NCBI RefSeq assembly: GCF_009830285.1
Contig: NZ_WUQX01000001.1
Coordinates: 992,501-1,056,500, forward strand
Reading direction: 5' to 3'
DNA: 64,000 bases
Source: Sporofaciens musculi
GTDB taxonomy: Bacteria > Bacillota > Clostridia > Lachnospirales > Lachnospiraceae
Part shown: positions 47,100 through 57,247 of the stretch, one piece after another
Layout: each line of letters begins with the position of its first letter
How positions within the stretch are numbered: the first letter of the stretch is position 1
Notes under the pieces: model-generated
Databases searched by the model: none
What the model saw: the letters and a program-made list of their open reading frames with translations, nothing else
Told to the model about the DNA's origin: nothing
Made by a program: the position numbers and the translations under genes

Positions 47100-48182
47100 A
47101 TGGGATATGTTGAAATTGACAGATCATCCAGAAATTATGGCATAGATATGATGAGAATACTATCAATGGTAATGATTTTGCTCCATCATATCTTAGGACA
47201 TGGAGGCATTATAGAGTCAGTGAAGCCAGATACAGTTCAATGTGAAGTTTTATGGATACTAAGGATTTTATGTTATGGAGGTGTTGATTGCTTTGCTTTG
47301 ATATCAGGTTATATTGGCTATGGGTCAAAGCATAAGTACAGGCATATTATTGGGTTAGCCGTACAGGTCATGTTTTATACGTTAAGCGTTACATTTATAT
47401 TTTCCTTATTTGCAGCTGAGTTGGTGACGGCAAAAACGGTTTTCAAAGCAGTATTTCCTATATCTTATAACGTTTATTGGTATTTTTCGTCATATTTTCT
47501 TATGTTTTTTCTGATGCCGTATATGGATATAGTTGTTTCGATTATCGATGAGTTCCATGGAAAGATGTTGATTATACTATGTGTTATGCTGTATTCTGTT
47601 TTCCCCACAATGTTTTATTATGATATTGGTGGACTTAATAGAGGATATTCAACTATATGGCTTTGCCTGCTTTATGTGATAGGAGCTCTTTTTAGAAAAA
47701 ATCATAATACATTTTTGGATCGCTATAATTATAAGTATTATGGATGGTGCTATCTTATTTTATGCTGTGTAACATGGCTAAGCAGAATTATTATTCGGAA
47801 AGTTTCTGTCGAATTGACCGGTATTATATTATTTGACGAATGGTTGATATCATATAATTCTCCAACAATTTTAATTGGTTCAATTTGTCTTTTACTATGT
47901 TTTTCAAAAATTGAGGTAAAGGAAAAATATCGTAAATTAATTTTAACTTTAAGCGGTGCTTCTTTTGGCGTATATTTGCTTCATGAGGAACCGTTGATCC
48001 GTGAGTATGTTATAGGCAGAATTTTTCTGACTCAGGTGGATAAATCTGGTATTTTTCTTTTTATTATTATCATTTTGAGCGTGGGGGGTATTTTCTGGGT
48101 ATGGTTTCAGAAAATATTCGCAGATGGATATTCAAGATTCTTCGTATTCCATCCCTATGTATTAAGATGGAAGATTTGTTAA
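47100..48182 (+). CDS. Acyltransferase 3 family membrane protein (OafA-like)
   Basis: This 360-aa protein has about ten membrane helices and the family opening RNYGIDMMRILSMVMILLHHILGHGG, with the catalytic-type His. GGVDCFALISGYIGY and later YLLHEEPL are also typical. Acyltransferase 3 proteins O-acetylate or succinylate sugars on the outer face or in the membrane. The ATG at 47100 follows AGAGAGG. The 237-base gap downstream (48183-48419) has no gene I recognise. Confidence 0.87.
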   Translation: MGYVEIDRSSRNYGIDMMRILSMVMILLHHILGHGGIIESVKPDTVQCEVLWILRILCYGGVDCFALISGYIGYGSKHKYRHIIGLAVQVMFYTLSVTFIFSLFAAELVTAKTVFKAVFPISYNVYWYFSSYFLMFFLMPYMDIVVSIIDEFHGKMLIILCVMLYSVFPTMFYYDIGGLNRGYSTIWLCLLYVIGALFRKNHNTFLDRYNYKYYGWCYLILCCVTWLSRIIIRKVSVELTGIILFDEWLISYNSPTILIGSICLLLCFSKIEVKEKYRKLILTLSGASFGVYLLHEEPLIREYVIGRIFLTQVDKSGIFLFIIIILSVGGIFWVWFQKIFADGYSRFFVFHPYVLRWKIC

Positions 48183-48419
48183 AACGAATATTTAGATCTT
48201 TGATAGAGCGAGTTTTCTAATGAATGACAAATTTAAATAAGCACACGGGTATCTTTAGTGATCTTAGCGGAGTTTTACAGGAAATCGGCTAATACTGCTT
48301 TGTCTCAGATGCATATCATAATTATAACGTCGATAGGGGCTAAGATATGAGACACAATTAAGAAAATAACCAAACATAGGATGCGATAACACGGCATTAT
48401 TAAAAGGTAGGATTATGTT

Positions 48420-49457
48420 ATGTCAAAATTATTTTTGTTATTTAATTGCCCTTCAGGCCAGAACGATAAGCAATGGCTTGAAGATGTCTTAAGAGAACGA
48501 GGATATGATTTTGAGATCATTGAAACAAAATTATATGTTAATGTGATGTGCCAAGATGGGGTTAGGGGGAAAATGAGGTATTATTACCGCATTCTCACTC
48601 ATGCTTTCAAAGCTATTTTAAAGAGCAAGGAAAATGATATTATTATCAGTTGGTCGGATTTTACTGCTGGGTTCATCAATTTCATGAGTATGACATTGGG
48701 CAACAGACGGAAGATAATATCCATGAACTGGCTGACACCAAGGGATAAAAAGTCATATTGGGAGTATCTGGATAGGAAGCAGTTCCAGAATAAAAATGTG
48801 TTGATTACTGTAAATGCGTTAGACTCGAAGCAAAAATATCTGGAAAAGTTTCATCTGGCGAGTGGGGATAATATTTATTACATTCCGGATATATATGACA
48901 CAACGGTTGATTTTGTTGAGCCATGTTATAAAAAGAATGGTGGGAGATACATATTTACCGGAGGAATGGCAAACAGGGACTGGGGCCTCGTGATGCAGAT
49001 AGCCATCAGGTTTCCGACACTTTCCTTTGTATGTTGCGCGTTAGAACATGATTTTAAATCGAAAGTGGATGATGTGCCAGAAAATGTAAAGGTATACTAT
49101 TCTATTTCTCCTGACGAATATTATTTGCTGATGGCTGGCGCATATCTTGTCTTGATGCCTTTGATCACTTACCGAGTATCGGGATTGATAAATATTACCA
49201 GATCCGCACAGAGCGGGGTTCCCTGCCTAGTAAGCAGGTATGATTTCACTCAGATGTATTATCCAGAAGAACTCGGCAGCTGGGTTGTAGACGGTTCGGA
49301 TGTGGAAAAATGGGGGCAAGAAGTTGAGCGTGCTTTAGAGTATGCGCAAGAGCGATATATTTCAAATGTTAAGATGTTCCAGAATCATATAATAAGACAT
49401 TTTGGGCCGAAAGTGGCTTTTGAGACATTAGAAAAAATGATTTCTACATTATTATAA
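48420..49457 (+). CDS. Glycosyltransferase of unclear family
   Basis: This 345-aa protein has a GT-B like shape: an N-terminal region with IIISWSDFTAGFINFMSM, and a C-terminal half with YIFTGGMANRDWGLVMQIAIRFP, then a donor-type region (GAYLVLMPLITYRVSGLINITRSAQSGVPCLVSRYDF). It lacks the classic E-x7-E of GT4. The call as a transferase rests on fold pattern and context. No closer family was recognised. Confidence 0.65.
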   Translation: MSKLFLLFNCPSGQNDKQWLEDVLRERGYDFEIIETKLYVNVMCQDGVRGKMRYYYRILTHAFKAILKSKENDIIISWSDFTAGFINFMSMTLGNRRKIISMNWLTPRDKKSYWEYLDRKQFQNKNVLITVNALDSKQKYLEKFHLASGDNIYYIPDIYDTTVDFVEPCYKKNGGRYIFTGGMANRDWGLVMQIAIRFPTLSFVCCALEHDFKSKVDDVPENVKVYYSISPDEYYLLMAGAYLVLMPLITYRVSGLINITRSAQSGVPCLVSRYDFTQMYYPEELGSWVVDGSDVEKWGQEVERALEYAQERYISNVKMFQNHIIRHFGPKVAFETLEKMISTLL

Positions 49458-49540
49458 TTTTAGTATTATATCCGCGAATGGTATGGGCATATATTTACAA
49501 GCTGAGACATTAAAACCCTAATATAGGAGAAGGGAATGTG

Positions 49541-50125
49541 ATGATGATAAAAAATAAAGAGGAGCTATATGAATATTTAATGCAAGATGCTAAAGCAAAT
49601 GGTAGAGAATCTCTTACACCTCATCTGTTAGGAGATGATATATGGAAAAATATTGTTTGTCTGAGGAAAAAAGAGTACTATATGTCCTTAAAAGGACTAA
49701 AGCGGTTGGTGTTTCTTCCGGCAGCTACATGGAATAGAATGATAGGGGCCCGACTTGCTATAAAATGTGGATTCTTTTTTCCGGTTGGAGTCTTTGAAAA
49801 AGGTCTTTCTGTTGCACACAAAGGTACAATCGTTGTGAATAACATGGCGAGAATAGGAAGGAATTGCCGTATTCATGAAGGGGTTACCATAGGAGCTACA
49901 AATGGCTCTAATAATGCACCTCAAATTGGAAATAATGTGTTTATTGCTACAGGAGCAAAAATTATTGGTGATATTCATATTGCAGATGATGTGGCGATTG
50001 GGGCTAATGCCGTGGTGGTCAAATCTATAGATGAACAGGGTACAACATGGGGGGTGCCTGCCAGAAAAATTAGTAACAATAATTCACATTCTAATTTAAA
50101 TAAAATGTTGGAATTGGATAAATGA
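49541..50125 (+). CDS. Hexapeptide-repeat acetyltransferase (serine acetyltransferase-like)
   Basis: This 194-aa protein has a helical N-terminus, then a left-handed beta-helix: LSVAHKGTIVVNNMARIGRNCRIHEGVTIGATNG, NNVFIATGAKIIGDIHIADDVAIGANAVVV and GVPARKI. Such capsule-locus enzymes O-acetylate sugars with acetyl-CoA. The ATG at 49541 fits AGGAGAAGGG. A second, related gene follows after 12 bases, so the pair may have arisen by duplication and act on different positions. Confidence 0.85.
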   Translation: MMIKNKEELYEYLMQDAKANGRESLTPHLLGDDIWKNIVCLRKKEYYMSLKGLKRLVFLPAATWNRMIGARLAIKCGFFFPVGVFEKGLSVAHKGTIVVNNMARIGRNCRIHEGVTIGATNGSNNAPQIGNNVFIATGAKIIGDIHIADDVAIGANAVVVKSIDEQGTTWGVPARKISNNNSHSNLNKMLELDK

Positions 50126-50137
50126 AAGGAATAATAC

Positions 50138-50806
50138 ATGATAGAAAAAAAACAAGATTTAGAAGATTGGCTATCAGAAGAACGGAAAAATTACCTGAAG
50201 GAGGCTTCTTTTTTTAAATATTTTCTGCGGCTGATAGGAGGATTTGAGGATTCTATTCTTTGGAACTACCAAAGACGATTGCGAATTACAGAATACCATC
50301 TAAATGCAGGACATAAAGTGCGTTATGTATTTAGCCGAATCCGCCTGAATCATAAAATGAACAAAACTGGTATTCATATTTTTCCCAATGTCTGTGGAAA
50401 GGGGCTTAGAATTATGCATTTGGGTCCTATATTAGTCAATGGCAGAGTTCAAATGGGCGAAAATGTAAAGATACATATTATGACTTCTTTTGTTGCGGGA
50501 GGAAATAACGATGACACGCCAATAATAGGTAATAATGTAGTTATAGGGGTGGGTGCAACTATCTTAGGTAAAGCAAAAATCGCAGATGGAATTGCCGTTG
50601 GAGCCAATGCAGTTGTAAATAAATCTTTTGAAGAAAAAAATATAGCAATAGCAGGGGTGCCAGCACATAAAATTTCTGATAATGGCAGTTTGACATGGGG
50701 GGGGGTAGAAAATAGTTTAGGCATCATTGCCTATTTGTCATATTATATTGCTTTATGGTCTATAAAGAAAATGCCTTGCAGCAGTATTGTTTATCATATC
50801 AAGTAA
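50138..50806 (+). CDS. Hexapeptide-repeat acetyltransferase with a G9 tract
   Basis: This 222-aa protein is related to its upstream neighbour: [71 protein letters not shown] and GVPAHKI. After that core, nine G residues (50697-50705) lie in TWGGVEN, followed by a hydrophobic tail ([17 protein letters not shown]) not needed for the fold. A one-base change in the tract would replace only this tail. Confidence 0.82.
   Translation: MIEKKQDLEDWLSEERKNYLKEASFFKYFLRLIGGFEDSILWNYQRRLRITEYHLNAGHKVRYVFSRIRLNHKMNKTGIHIFPNVCGKGLRIMHLGPILVNGRVQMGENVKIHIMTSFVAGGNNDDTPIIGNNVVIGVGATILGKAKIADGIAVGANAVVNKSFEEKNIAIAGVPAHKISDNGSLTWGGVENSLGIIAYLSYYIALWSIKKMPCSSIVYHIK
50697..50705 (+). repeat. G9 homopolymer near the 3' end of an acetyltransferase gene
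   Basis: Nine consecutive G in an A/T-rich gene. The present length keeps the frame open to the stop at 50806. It is the second long G tract within 4.1 kb. Confidence 0.9.
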
Positions 50807-50846
50807 AGCACGTAATCTGATTAAAAAGTACAGGAGTAATAGAACT

Positions 50847-52121
50847 ATGTCAAAAACAAATATAACAATCGCCGGAACCGGTTATGTTGGCCTTTCAATG
50901 GCCGTTCTTTTATCTCAACATAATCATGTAACGGCTGTAGATATCATACCAGAAAAAGTCGTGATGATTAACAATCGTATTTCTCCGATACAGGATGAGT
51001 ACATAGAAAAATACTTATCCGAAGAATCACTAGATCTTACGGCTGTTTTGAATACAGGTGAATTAATGTCTAATAACCCGGCAGTTCAAGCTTATGCAAC
51101 TTCGGATTTTATCGTTATTACAGCTCCGACAAATTATGATCCAAAAGAAAATTTTTTTGATACACGTGCAGTAGAAGCTGTAGTAGAAATGATTATAAAA
51201 GCGACAGAAAATAATCGTTTAAAGCCGACTATTGTAATAAAATCGACAATTCCAGTAGGTTACACAGAATTACTTCGTAAAAAATATGAAACAGATAATA
51301 TTATTTTCAGTCCTGAATTTCTGCGTGAATCAAAAGCGTTGTATGATAATCTGTATCCATCTCGGATTATTGTTGGATGTGATGATAGAACCAAAACAAA
51401 GGCAGAATTTTTTGCAGAGCTTTTGAAGGAAGGCGCGGTGAAAAAGGATATTGACACACTCTTTACAGGTGTGACAGAAGCAGAATGTACGAAACTTTTT
51501 GCAAATTGCTTTTTAAGTATGCGAGTGGCTTATTTTAATGAGCTTGATACATATTGTGAATCAAAGGATTTGAATACAAAAGATGTAATTAAGGGCGTAT
51601 GTATGGATCCGCGTATTGGAGACTTTTATAACAATCCATCTTTTGGATATGGCGGCTATTGTCTTCCTAAAGATAGCAAGCAGCTGTTAGCTAATTTTTC
51701 AGATGTTCCCCAGAATATTATGAGCGCTATAGTAGAAAGTAACCGGACAAGAAAGGATTTTATCGCGGATCGTGTGCTTGCGCTTGCCGGAGCATATGGC
51801 GAGTCAGACTCATATAATCCAGCCATGGAGCAAGAAATTGTAATAGGTGTGTATCGTCTTACAATGAAAAGTAATAGCGACAATTTTCGACAGAGTAGTA
51901 TTCAAGGGGTAATGAAGCGAATGAAATCTAAAGGGGTAAAGGTTATTATCTATGAACCGACACTTGAAGATGGAACAACATTTTTCGGGAGCGCAGTTAT
52001 CAATGATTTGAATGGATTTAAACAACAGAGCCATGCAATTATAGCAAATCGTTATAATACGAAAGATTTAGACGATGTGAAAGACAAGGTATATACAAGA
52101 GACATATTTGATCGAGATTAG
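50847..52121 (+). CDS. Nucleotide-sugar dehydrogenase (UDP-glucose 6-dehydrogenase family)
   Basis: This 424-aa protein has [21 protein letters not shown] (NAD site), [40 protein letters not shown] and the active-site Cys in [16 protein letters not shown]. It oxidises a UDP-sugar twice to the uronic acid, giving an acid group that the ATP-grasp enzymes in the locus might amidate. The ATG at 50847 follows CAGGAG. It is the last clear gene of the polysaccharide locus. Confidence 0.9.
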   Translation: MSKTNITIAGTGYVGLSMAVLLSQHNHVTAVDIIPEKVVMINNRISPIQDEYIEKYLSEESLDLTAVLNTGELMSNNPAVQAYATSDFIVITAPTNYDPKENFFDTRAVEAVVEMIIKATENNRLKPTIVIKSTIPVGYTELLRKKYETDNIIFSPEFLRESKALYDNLYPSRIIVGCDDRTKTKAEFFAELLKEGAVKKDIDTLFTGVTEAECTKLFANCFLSMRVAYFNELDTYCESKDLNTKDVIKGVCMDPRIGDFYNNPSFGYGGYCLPKDSKQLLANFSDVPQNIMSAIVESNRTRKDFIADRVLALAGAYGESDSYNPAMEQEIVIGVYRLTMKSNSDNFRQSSIQGVMKRMKSKGVKVIIYEPTLEDGTTFFGSAVINDLNGFKQQSHAIIANRYNTKDLDDVKDKVYTRDIFDRD

Positions 52122-52233
52122 TCTTAAAAGATGTACTGAAAATATTTTCTTAATTCTAATGAACTCCCAAAAATCTATTGAATTATACCCATATTTATTG
52201 TAAACTCTTGCAAATTAATATATCCCCCTTAAA

Positions 52234-52270
52234 TATGCAAAAGTGCATACAAAATATGTATATTTGCATA
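52234..52270. promoter_or_regulatory. Repeated TGCA-centred motifs, possible operator
   Basis: TATGCAAA (52234-52241), GTGCATAC (52243-52250) and TTTGCATA (52263-52270) lie within 37 bases. The first and third are reverse complements. They sit about 100 bases before an HTH gene, so an autoregulatory operator is plausible. The rest of the 52122-52367 gap holds no recognisable gene and no clear promoter. Confidence 0.45.
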
Positions 52271-52367
52271 AAAAATTATAAAACAAGCTACAAAAAGCTG
52301 GCCGCAGTGCAGTCTAAAAAAATAAAATGCAGATTAGCATATTTGGAGGAAACGGAACAACAAAATC

Positions 52368-53411
52368 ATGGAAAATGAAAAAAAACAGAAGGAGCAGATC
52401 ATCCAAAGAATATTGGCGGTAATAGAGCAAAAGATGGCCGAAAAACGGATGAAGCAAAAAGCTCTGCTAGACATATGCGCAGAGAAAGGATATGTGGTTT
52501 CACAGTCTGAATTATCCCGTATCCTTTCGCATAAGATAGCCATGGGGCTGTATCCAGCATTGGCAATCTGCGACGCATTAGACATTGATATCAACCAGAT
52601 CGTGCATCCCGACAGAGTAAAAAGAGAAACGACGTTTTTGCCGCAGAGTACGTTTGTGACAGACCCGAACAGGCCGGAGATTGAGAATTATCTGGGATCT
52701 TACCACACTTTATTTTATGCCACAGATTATCGGGAAGATAAACTGTTGCGTGGAAGATTGGAATTGTCTGCAAAAAAGAAAGAAAGTCAGGCATATTGCT
52801 CCGCGTTTTTTTCGTTGGATACGGAGGATACGGATATGTATGGGCAGCCAATTGAAAAAAGATATCAGGGACGTTTTTTTGTATCGCCGCAGATGGGAAT
52901 AGCGTATTGTTTTCTGGCAAATAATAAATTAGGAGAGATCTGCTCTCTGGAATTCCGTCATCGGACATTCTTCTATAAAAGGGTGGAATGTCGCCTTGGA
53001 TTAGTTCTGACAACATCAACAGGTGAGAAAAAGACGCCGGCGGCACATAAGATTATAGTGTATCGGGGAAAGCTTCAATCTTCACAGGAACAACAGCTTG
53101 CGCATATGCTGAAATTAGACAATGGCGAGATGCATATAGAGGCAGAAGCGCTGAAGAAAATAAATGTGCCGGAAGAAACAAGAAAACTATTAAACAGTTT
53201 GTCAGATATGCTACGGGGGACCACTTACTATACGGTTAATGCTGCAAGCCTGAAAAATGCAAACAGAAAATTAAGTAATGTGCAGATTAGCGCATTGTTT
53301 TCAATATTAAGAGACTGCTCTGAAGATGAGTATACACTACATTTGGATGCGATGGAGGATGAGATGATTTTTGATCTCATCAGCCGGGATTCCGGAAAAT
53401 CTCTGCAATAA
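52368..53411 (+). CDS. HTH (XRE-like) protein with a long unknown C-terminal domain
   Basis: This 347-aa protein has an N-terminal helix-turn-helix (KALLDICAEKGYVVSQSELSRILSHKIAMGLYPALAICDALDIDINQI, residues about 28-80), close to Cro/C1 folds. The remaining 260 residues (including LRGRLELSAKKKE, YQGRFFVSPQMGIAYCFLANNKLGEICSLEF and a helical C-terminus) match nothing I know; the middle part is beta-rich. It lies 67 bases before the next gene, so it may be co-transcribed with the defence genes and sense a signal for them. Confidence 0.7.
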   Translation: MENEKKQKEQIIQRILAVIEQKMAEKRMKQKALLDICAEKGYVVSQSELSRILSHKIAMGLYPALAICDALDIDINQIVHPDRVKRETTFLPQSTFVTDPNRPEIENYLGSYHTLFYATDYREDKLLRGRLELSAKKKESQAYCSAFFSLDTEDTDMYGQPIEKRYQGRFFVSPQMGIAYCFLANNKLGEICSLEFRHRTFFYKRVECRLGLVLTTSTGEKKTPAAHKIIVYRGKLQSSQEQQLAHMLKLDNGEMHIEAEALKKINVPEETRKLLNSLSDMLRGTTYYTVNAASLKNANRKLSNVQISALFSILRDCSEDEYTLHLDAMEDEMIFDLISRDSGKSLQ

Positions 53412-53478
53412 GGAAACGGTAAGATGAAACATTGACAGAATGATTAATTTGGAGAGAAAATAGAATGGAGTGTAGGTC

Positions 53479-54717
53479 ATGGAGTGGGAACATGAATCTA
53501 AGATTATAGACAGTATTAGAATCATTTGCAAACGATCACAGAACGAAGATTTTGTTTTTTTTGAGGAGTTTTTTAAATTATGCGGGATATTTGTGATTAG
53601 GTGCGCGGAGCCTCAGATACCACATCTGAGTGAGGATGATGAAGAATATACAGATTATGAATTAGACATTACGCACAATTTTGGGTGGATGGTACAAAAA
53701 GAAAATGAGAAAATGATGCTGAAAAAAGCGATAGAAATGGTTTATGGAGGTAATAGATCTTTCAGGGATGAGCTTTCATATCTTGCACCTGTCTATGTCA
53801 ATCATGATTTAAAGCTTCATAATATGCGGGAAAGATATTTTTATGCACCGGTTTTTTCCAGAGTGTATGAAAGTTTGGCAAATTTTCGTGCTGCGGTTAG
53901 AGAATTGGAGGAAACTAAGATTAATGGCAGGCATGTGAAATATTTTAGGATTTCCTGTCAGCACAAGATCAATGTATTACTGGGCAAATTGCACAAAGAG
54001 AAAGAATACAGCGGATATATGTTAATAGCGGACGCGTTAAATTTGTGCGGAAGGGAAAGGGGGTATACTCAGGGATATCTCCTGGCAGGTATTGTTGCGG
54101 ACGGCGATTTGCAGTTTCTCAATGACAGCATTCATTTTTATGATAATGCGTTTACCGGCAAGAAAGAGATAGATGCATATATACATTACAGAAAGGGAAG
54201 ATACTATGAAAAAATAGACCATGATGAAGAAAGGGCGCTGACAGAATATAGGAAGGCATACAGGATGGATCAATCCAATTACCGGGCATTGTTTAAGGTG
54301 GCAATTATAGAGTTAAGTATAGGCGAAATGTATATGGATTACCGGTATATACGAAGATCAATAAGTACCTTTCGGGAAATCCCAGAGCTTTTATATGACG
54401 ATATAGAAAATTGTAATTTATTACCGATTCAGTTGGAATACCTGGCAAAAACATATAAGAATTTGTATGATATCTATGATATTTGGATGGAACGAAAAAG
54501 CAGCGCTATGCAGGCGCTTTATGAGCTTTGTGATTTGGAGAGGATGATTGATGAGGATGCTTTTTTTGATCATTTCTTCGGAGATGGAGAAAAGGCGGAT
54601 GAAGAAAGAAGATTATTAAAATGTCATCTGAATCTTGTTTATTATAAAGATGAGAGGGATACCATAGATAATGATTATTATATAAACAAAAGAGGAAAGA
54701 TAGATTATGTCAAGTAG
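53479..54717 (+). CDS. Helical-repeat protein coupled to the RADAR-like ATPase
   Basis: This 412-aa, almost wholly helical protein has a TPR-like stretch around residues 232-280 (AYIHYRKGRYYEKIDHDEERALTEYRKAYRMDQSNYRALFKVAIIEL) and acidic N- and C-terminal parts. I do not recognise its family. The end overlaps the ATPase gene by 11 bases, so the two are translated together and the products probably interact. Known RADAR loci described to me have no such gene. It may be an adaptor or sensor. Starts with ATG 53479. Confidence 0.7.
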   Translation: MEWEHESKIIDSIRIICKRSQNEDFVFFEEFFKLCGIFVIRCAEPQIPHLSEDDEEYTDYELDITHNFGWMVQKENEKMMLKKAIEMVYGGNRSFRDELSYLAPVYVNHDLKLHNMRERYFYAPVFSRVYESLANFRAAVRELEETKINGRHVKYFRISCQHKINVLLGKLHKEKEYSGYMLIADALNLCGRERGYTQGYLLAGIVADGDLQFLNDSIHFYDNAFTGKKEIDAYIHYRKGRYYEKIDHDEERALTEYRKAYRMDQSNYRALFKVAIIELSIGEMYMDYRYIRRSISTFREIPELLYDDIENCNLLPIQLEYLAKTYKNLYDIYDIWMERKSSAMQALYELCDLERMIDEDAFFDHFFGDGEKADEERRLLKCHLNLVYYKDERDTIDNDYYINKRGKIDYVK

Positions 54718-57244
54718 TATATGTATCGATTTGCATAATAATTATGAAGAATATATTGAAGATGTTAAAGACTTTAACAATTCTATTTTTAAAGATGTTT
54801 ACAATAGCTTATATAAAGTGCTTAATGAGATTTTGACAGAGACACAGAATAAGAGAGGGAATATTATTACAATTCTTGGAAACAGGGGAAGCGGTAAAAG
54901 TTCTTTATTGCTATCCTTTGCAAATTCACTGGTTTCCAATAAGTACAAAGCTTTTATGGAAACGGTAATAGGTGAAGATACAAGTAAGAAAGTGTATGAT
55001 GACGTACAGTTCAGCGTGATGGATAGTTTGGATGCATCTATGTTAGATTCCAGCGAGGATGTTTTTGATATTTTATTATCAAGAATGTTAAGAAATGTGG
55101 ATGAATATTTGGAAAAGGATGCGGCTGAAGAAAGAAGGAATCGAAAATTTCAATATGATATTTTGCAGGAGTTTGATAAGATATATGAAATTCACCAGAT
55201 GATTAAGAAGGAAAAGAATAGGACAAATGAGTCGGATTTAATGTCAGGTTATTCTTCTTTGTCTTTACTTCGCAGCTTGCCGGATAGCTTAGAGATGAAT
55301 GATAAATTTAAGAAACTGGTTGACAACTATTTGGAAATCGTGTTGAGAAACGGGTGTGAATGGAGAGAACAGAAAAATTATTTGATTGTACCCATCGATG
55401 ATCTGGATATGAACGGAGAAAATGGTTTTGAAAGTCTTGAGCAGCTCTACCGCTATGTGGCTGTGAAAAATGTTATTGTAGTAGTAGCGGTAAAATATGA
55501 ACAGATTATGCATCTGGCCGAGAAAAATGGTTATAAACTTTACTCCGACAGCTGGAATAATACGGATAAAAATGAAATGGGGTATATCAATAATTACGCA
55601 AAAGAATATCTTGCGAAGCTGCTTCCAATTCAAAATAGAGTGTATATGCCGGATATGGTGCTTCATCATCAAGAAATCCGAGAAAAATGGCATGTTCAAG
55701 AGAATGGAAAAACCATAAGAGAAAATATTTTTTGTAAGATTAAAGAGGCGACAGGGATGTGTTTCTACATAAGTGGGAAGACGATGCATTTTTTAGAGCC
55801 GGAATCTTTGCGTGAATTAAGAGGATATTATGGATACTTAGACAGTCAGTTAATGACCAGGAATTTGAAAGAAAATAAAAATCAAAAAGAAATTGTGAAG
55901 GATAATATCGAGCAATTTGCCTGTGATTTTTTAAATCGTATTACAAATAGAAAATTAAGTTATGAACATAAAAGAAAAATCTTGTTTCTTTGTGAATTAG
56001 ACTATGCAGGCATGAGCGAGTATTTAATTAATAATATTTTATATGAAAAATATGGGGTGATTCCGTGCCGGTTTAAGAATAGTTACGGTGAATTGTTACT
56101 TTATTTATATCTGGCAGGCAGGGATAATCAGGAAGAAAAATTATTTGTAGATGCGATTATTATTTTCTATACGTATCTTGTACAGAGAGAAAAGATAAAG
56201 TTACAAAAAAGCGCTCGTTCCATCGGCAAAATGGATGTGATGGCGGAAATATTTCCAGACAGTTGGGCGGGAAGTTGGTCAAACTATCTTGTTCCCCAAA
56301 TAATAGAAGGAAAAATAGAAGTAAAAAAAGAAGAAAAGGATGAGCAAACTTCAGGTGATAGGAGGAGGGAAAAAGAGCAGCTATGGGGATGTATTGAAAG
56401 AATTGAACTTGTAAAAGCACATCCCTACATCCAATGGGAGTACCAAGAAATTAATCATGTATGTAATTGGATTAAAAAGAATGGAAAGAAAATTAAGGAT
56501 TTGGAGTGGATGTTTATCTTCTTTGAAGAATTTGCTTCTGAACATGAAAGAGAAAATATTGATTTAATAGTTGAACAAGATCCAGAAGATCCAGAGAGTG
56601 GAATGACGTGGTCGTTTACTAATAAGATGGCTGATTTTAACATTTTGGCATTTATAAAGCATTCTTATTATTATAGAAAATATTTTCATGAGCTTTATGG
56701 AGCTATTGCAAAAGCCTTAATCGATTTAACAAACAGTAAAGAAACAATAGATGATGTTAGAAAAGTATTAAAACAATCTTCCGCATTATACAAAGAATTT
56801 CAGAAATGGGAATCGGATAGTGAAGGGATTGCTGTGCCGTTTCACTATACGGATATCTATTATCATATGTTGTACTGGCTTCGGGAACAAGCGAGTGAAA
56901 AGAATCATTCAGCGGTTGAAAGTGACAGTGTGTTTGCGGTATTAAGAGGAGTGTATCAAGATATAAAAGAATTTCTTGAAAATCAAGACAAAGGGTATTC
57001 GCTTAATAAAAGTCGGAGGAAAAGCGCTGGATTTGCAGAAAATTTTGAGAAGTGCCCGATTATAAAGGTGTTTTTAAATAAAGCCCAAGAACCAGATGAG
57101 TATACGAAAAAAATGTTTGGCAGAATTGTTTATTGCTGTGCTGAACATGGCGGAAGTAATAAACGTTACGGTAAGTCTAAGAGGAGAGATTCCGAGGTGA
57201 CAACCAGCGATGAGCTAGGTTATGAAACATATAGTTGGAGATAG
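54707..57244 (+). CDS. rdrA: P-loop ATPase, RdrA-like
   Basis: This 845-aa protein has Walker A GNRGSGKSS at residues 58-66 and Walker B LIVPIDDLDMN with Asp231 and Asp232. A following KNVIVVVAVKYEQIM is a sensor-like strand, as in KAP/AAA+ type defence ATPases. The long C-terminal part is helical and has no named domain. Three bases separate it from a divergent adenosine deaminase gene; this pair defines the RADAR phage-defence system, where RdrA assembles with RdrB. The RADAR call depends mainly on that neighbour. A different defence ATPase is possible but less likely. Confidence 0.75.
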   Translation: MSSSICIDLHNNYEEYIEDVKDFNNSIFKDVYNSLYKVLNEILTETQNKRGNIITILGNRGSGKSSLLLSFANSLVSNKYKAFMETVIGEDTSKKVYDDVQFSVMDSLDASMLDSSEDVFDILLSRMLRNVDEYLEKDAAEERRNRKFQYDILQEFDKIYEIHQMIKKEKNRTNESDLMSGYSSLSLLRSLPDSLEMNDKFKKLVDNYLEIVLRNGCEWREQKNYLIVPIDDLDMNGENGFESLEQLYRYVAVKNVIVVVAVKYEQIMHLAEKNGYKLYSDSWNNTDKNEMGYINNYAKEYLAKLLPIQNRVYMPDMVLHHQEIREKWHVQENGKTIRENIFCKIKEATGMCFYISGKTMHFLEPESLRELRGYYGYLDSQLMTRNLKENKNQKEIVKDNIEQFACDFLNRITNRKLSYEHKRKILFLCELDYAGMSEYLINNILYEKYGVIPCRFKNSYGELLLYLYLAGRDNQEEKLFVDAIIIFYTYLVQREKIKLQKSARSIGKMDVMAEIFPDSWAGSWSNYLVPQIIEGKIEVKKEEKDEQTSGDRRREKEQLWGCIERIELVKAHPYIQWEYQEINHVCNWIKKNGKKIKDLEWMFIFFEEFASEHERENIDLIVEQDPEDPESGMTWSFTNKMADFNILAFIKHSYYYRKYFHELYGAIAKALIDLTNSKETIDDVRKVLKQSSALYKEFQKWESDSEGIAVPFHYTDIYYHMLYWLREQASEKNHSAVESDSVFAVLRGVYQDIKEFLENQDKGYSLNKSRRKSAGFAENFEKCPIIKVFLNKAQEPDEYTKKMFGRIVYCCAEHGGSNKRYGKSKRRDSEVTTSDELGYETYSWR

Positions 57245-57247
57245 GCT

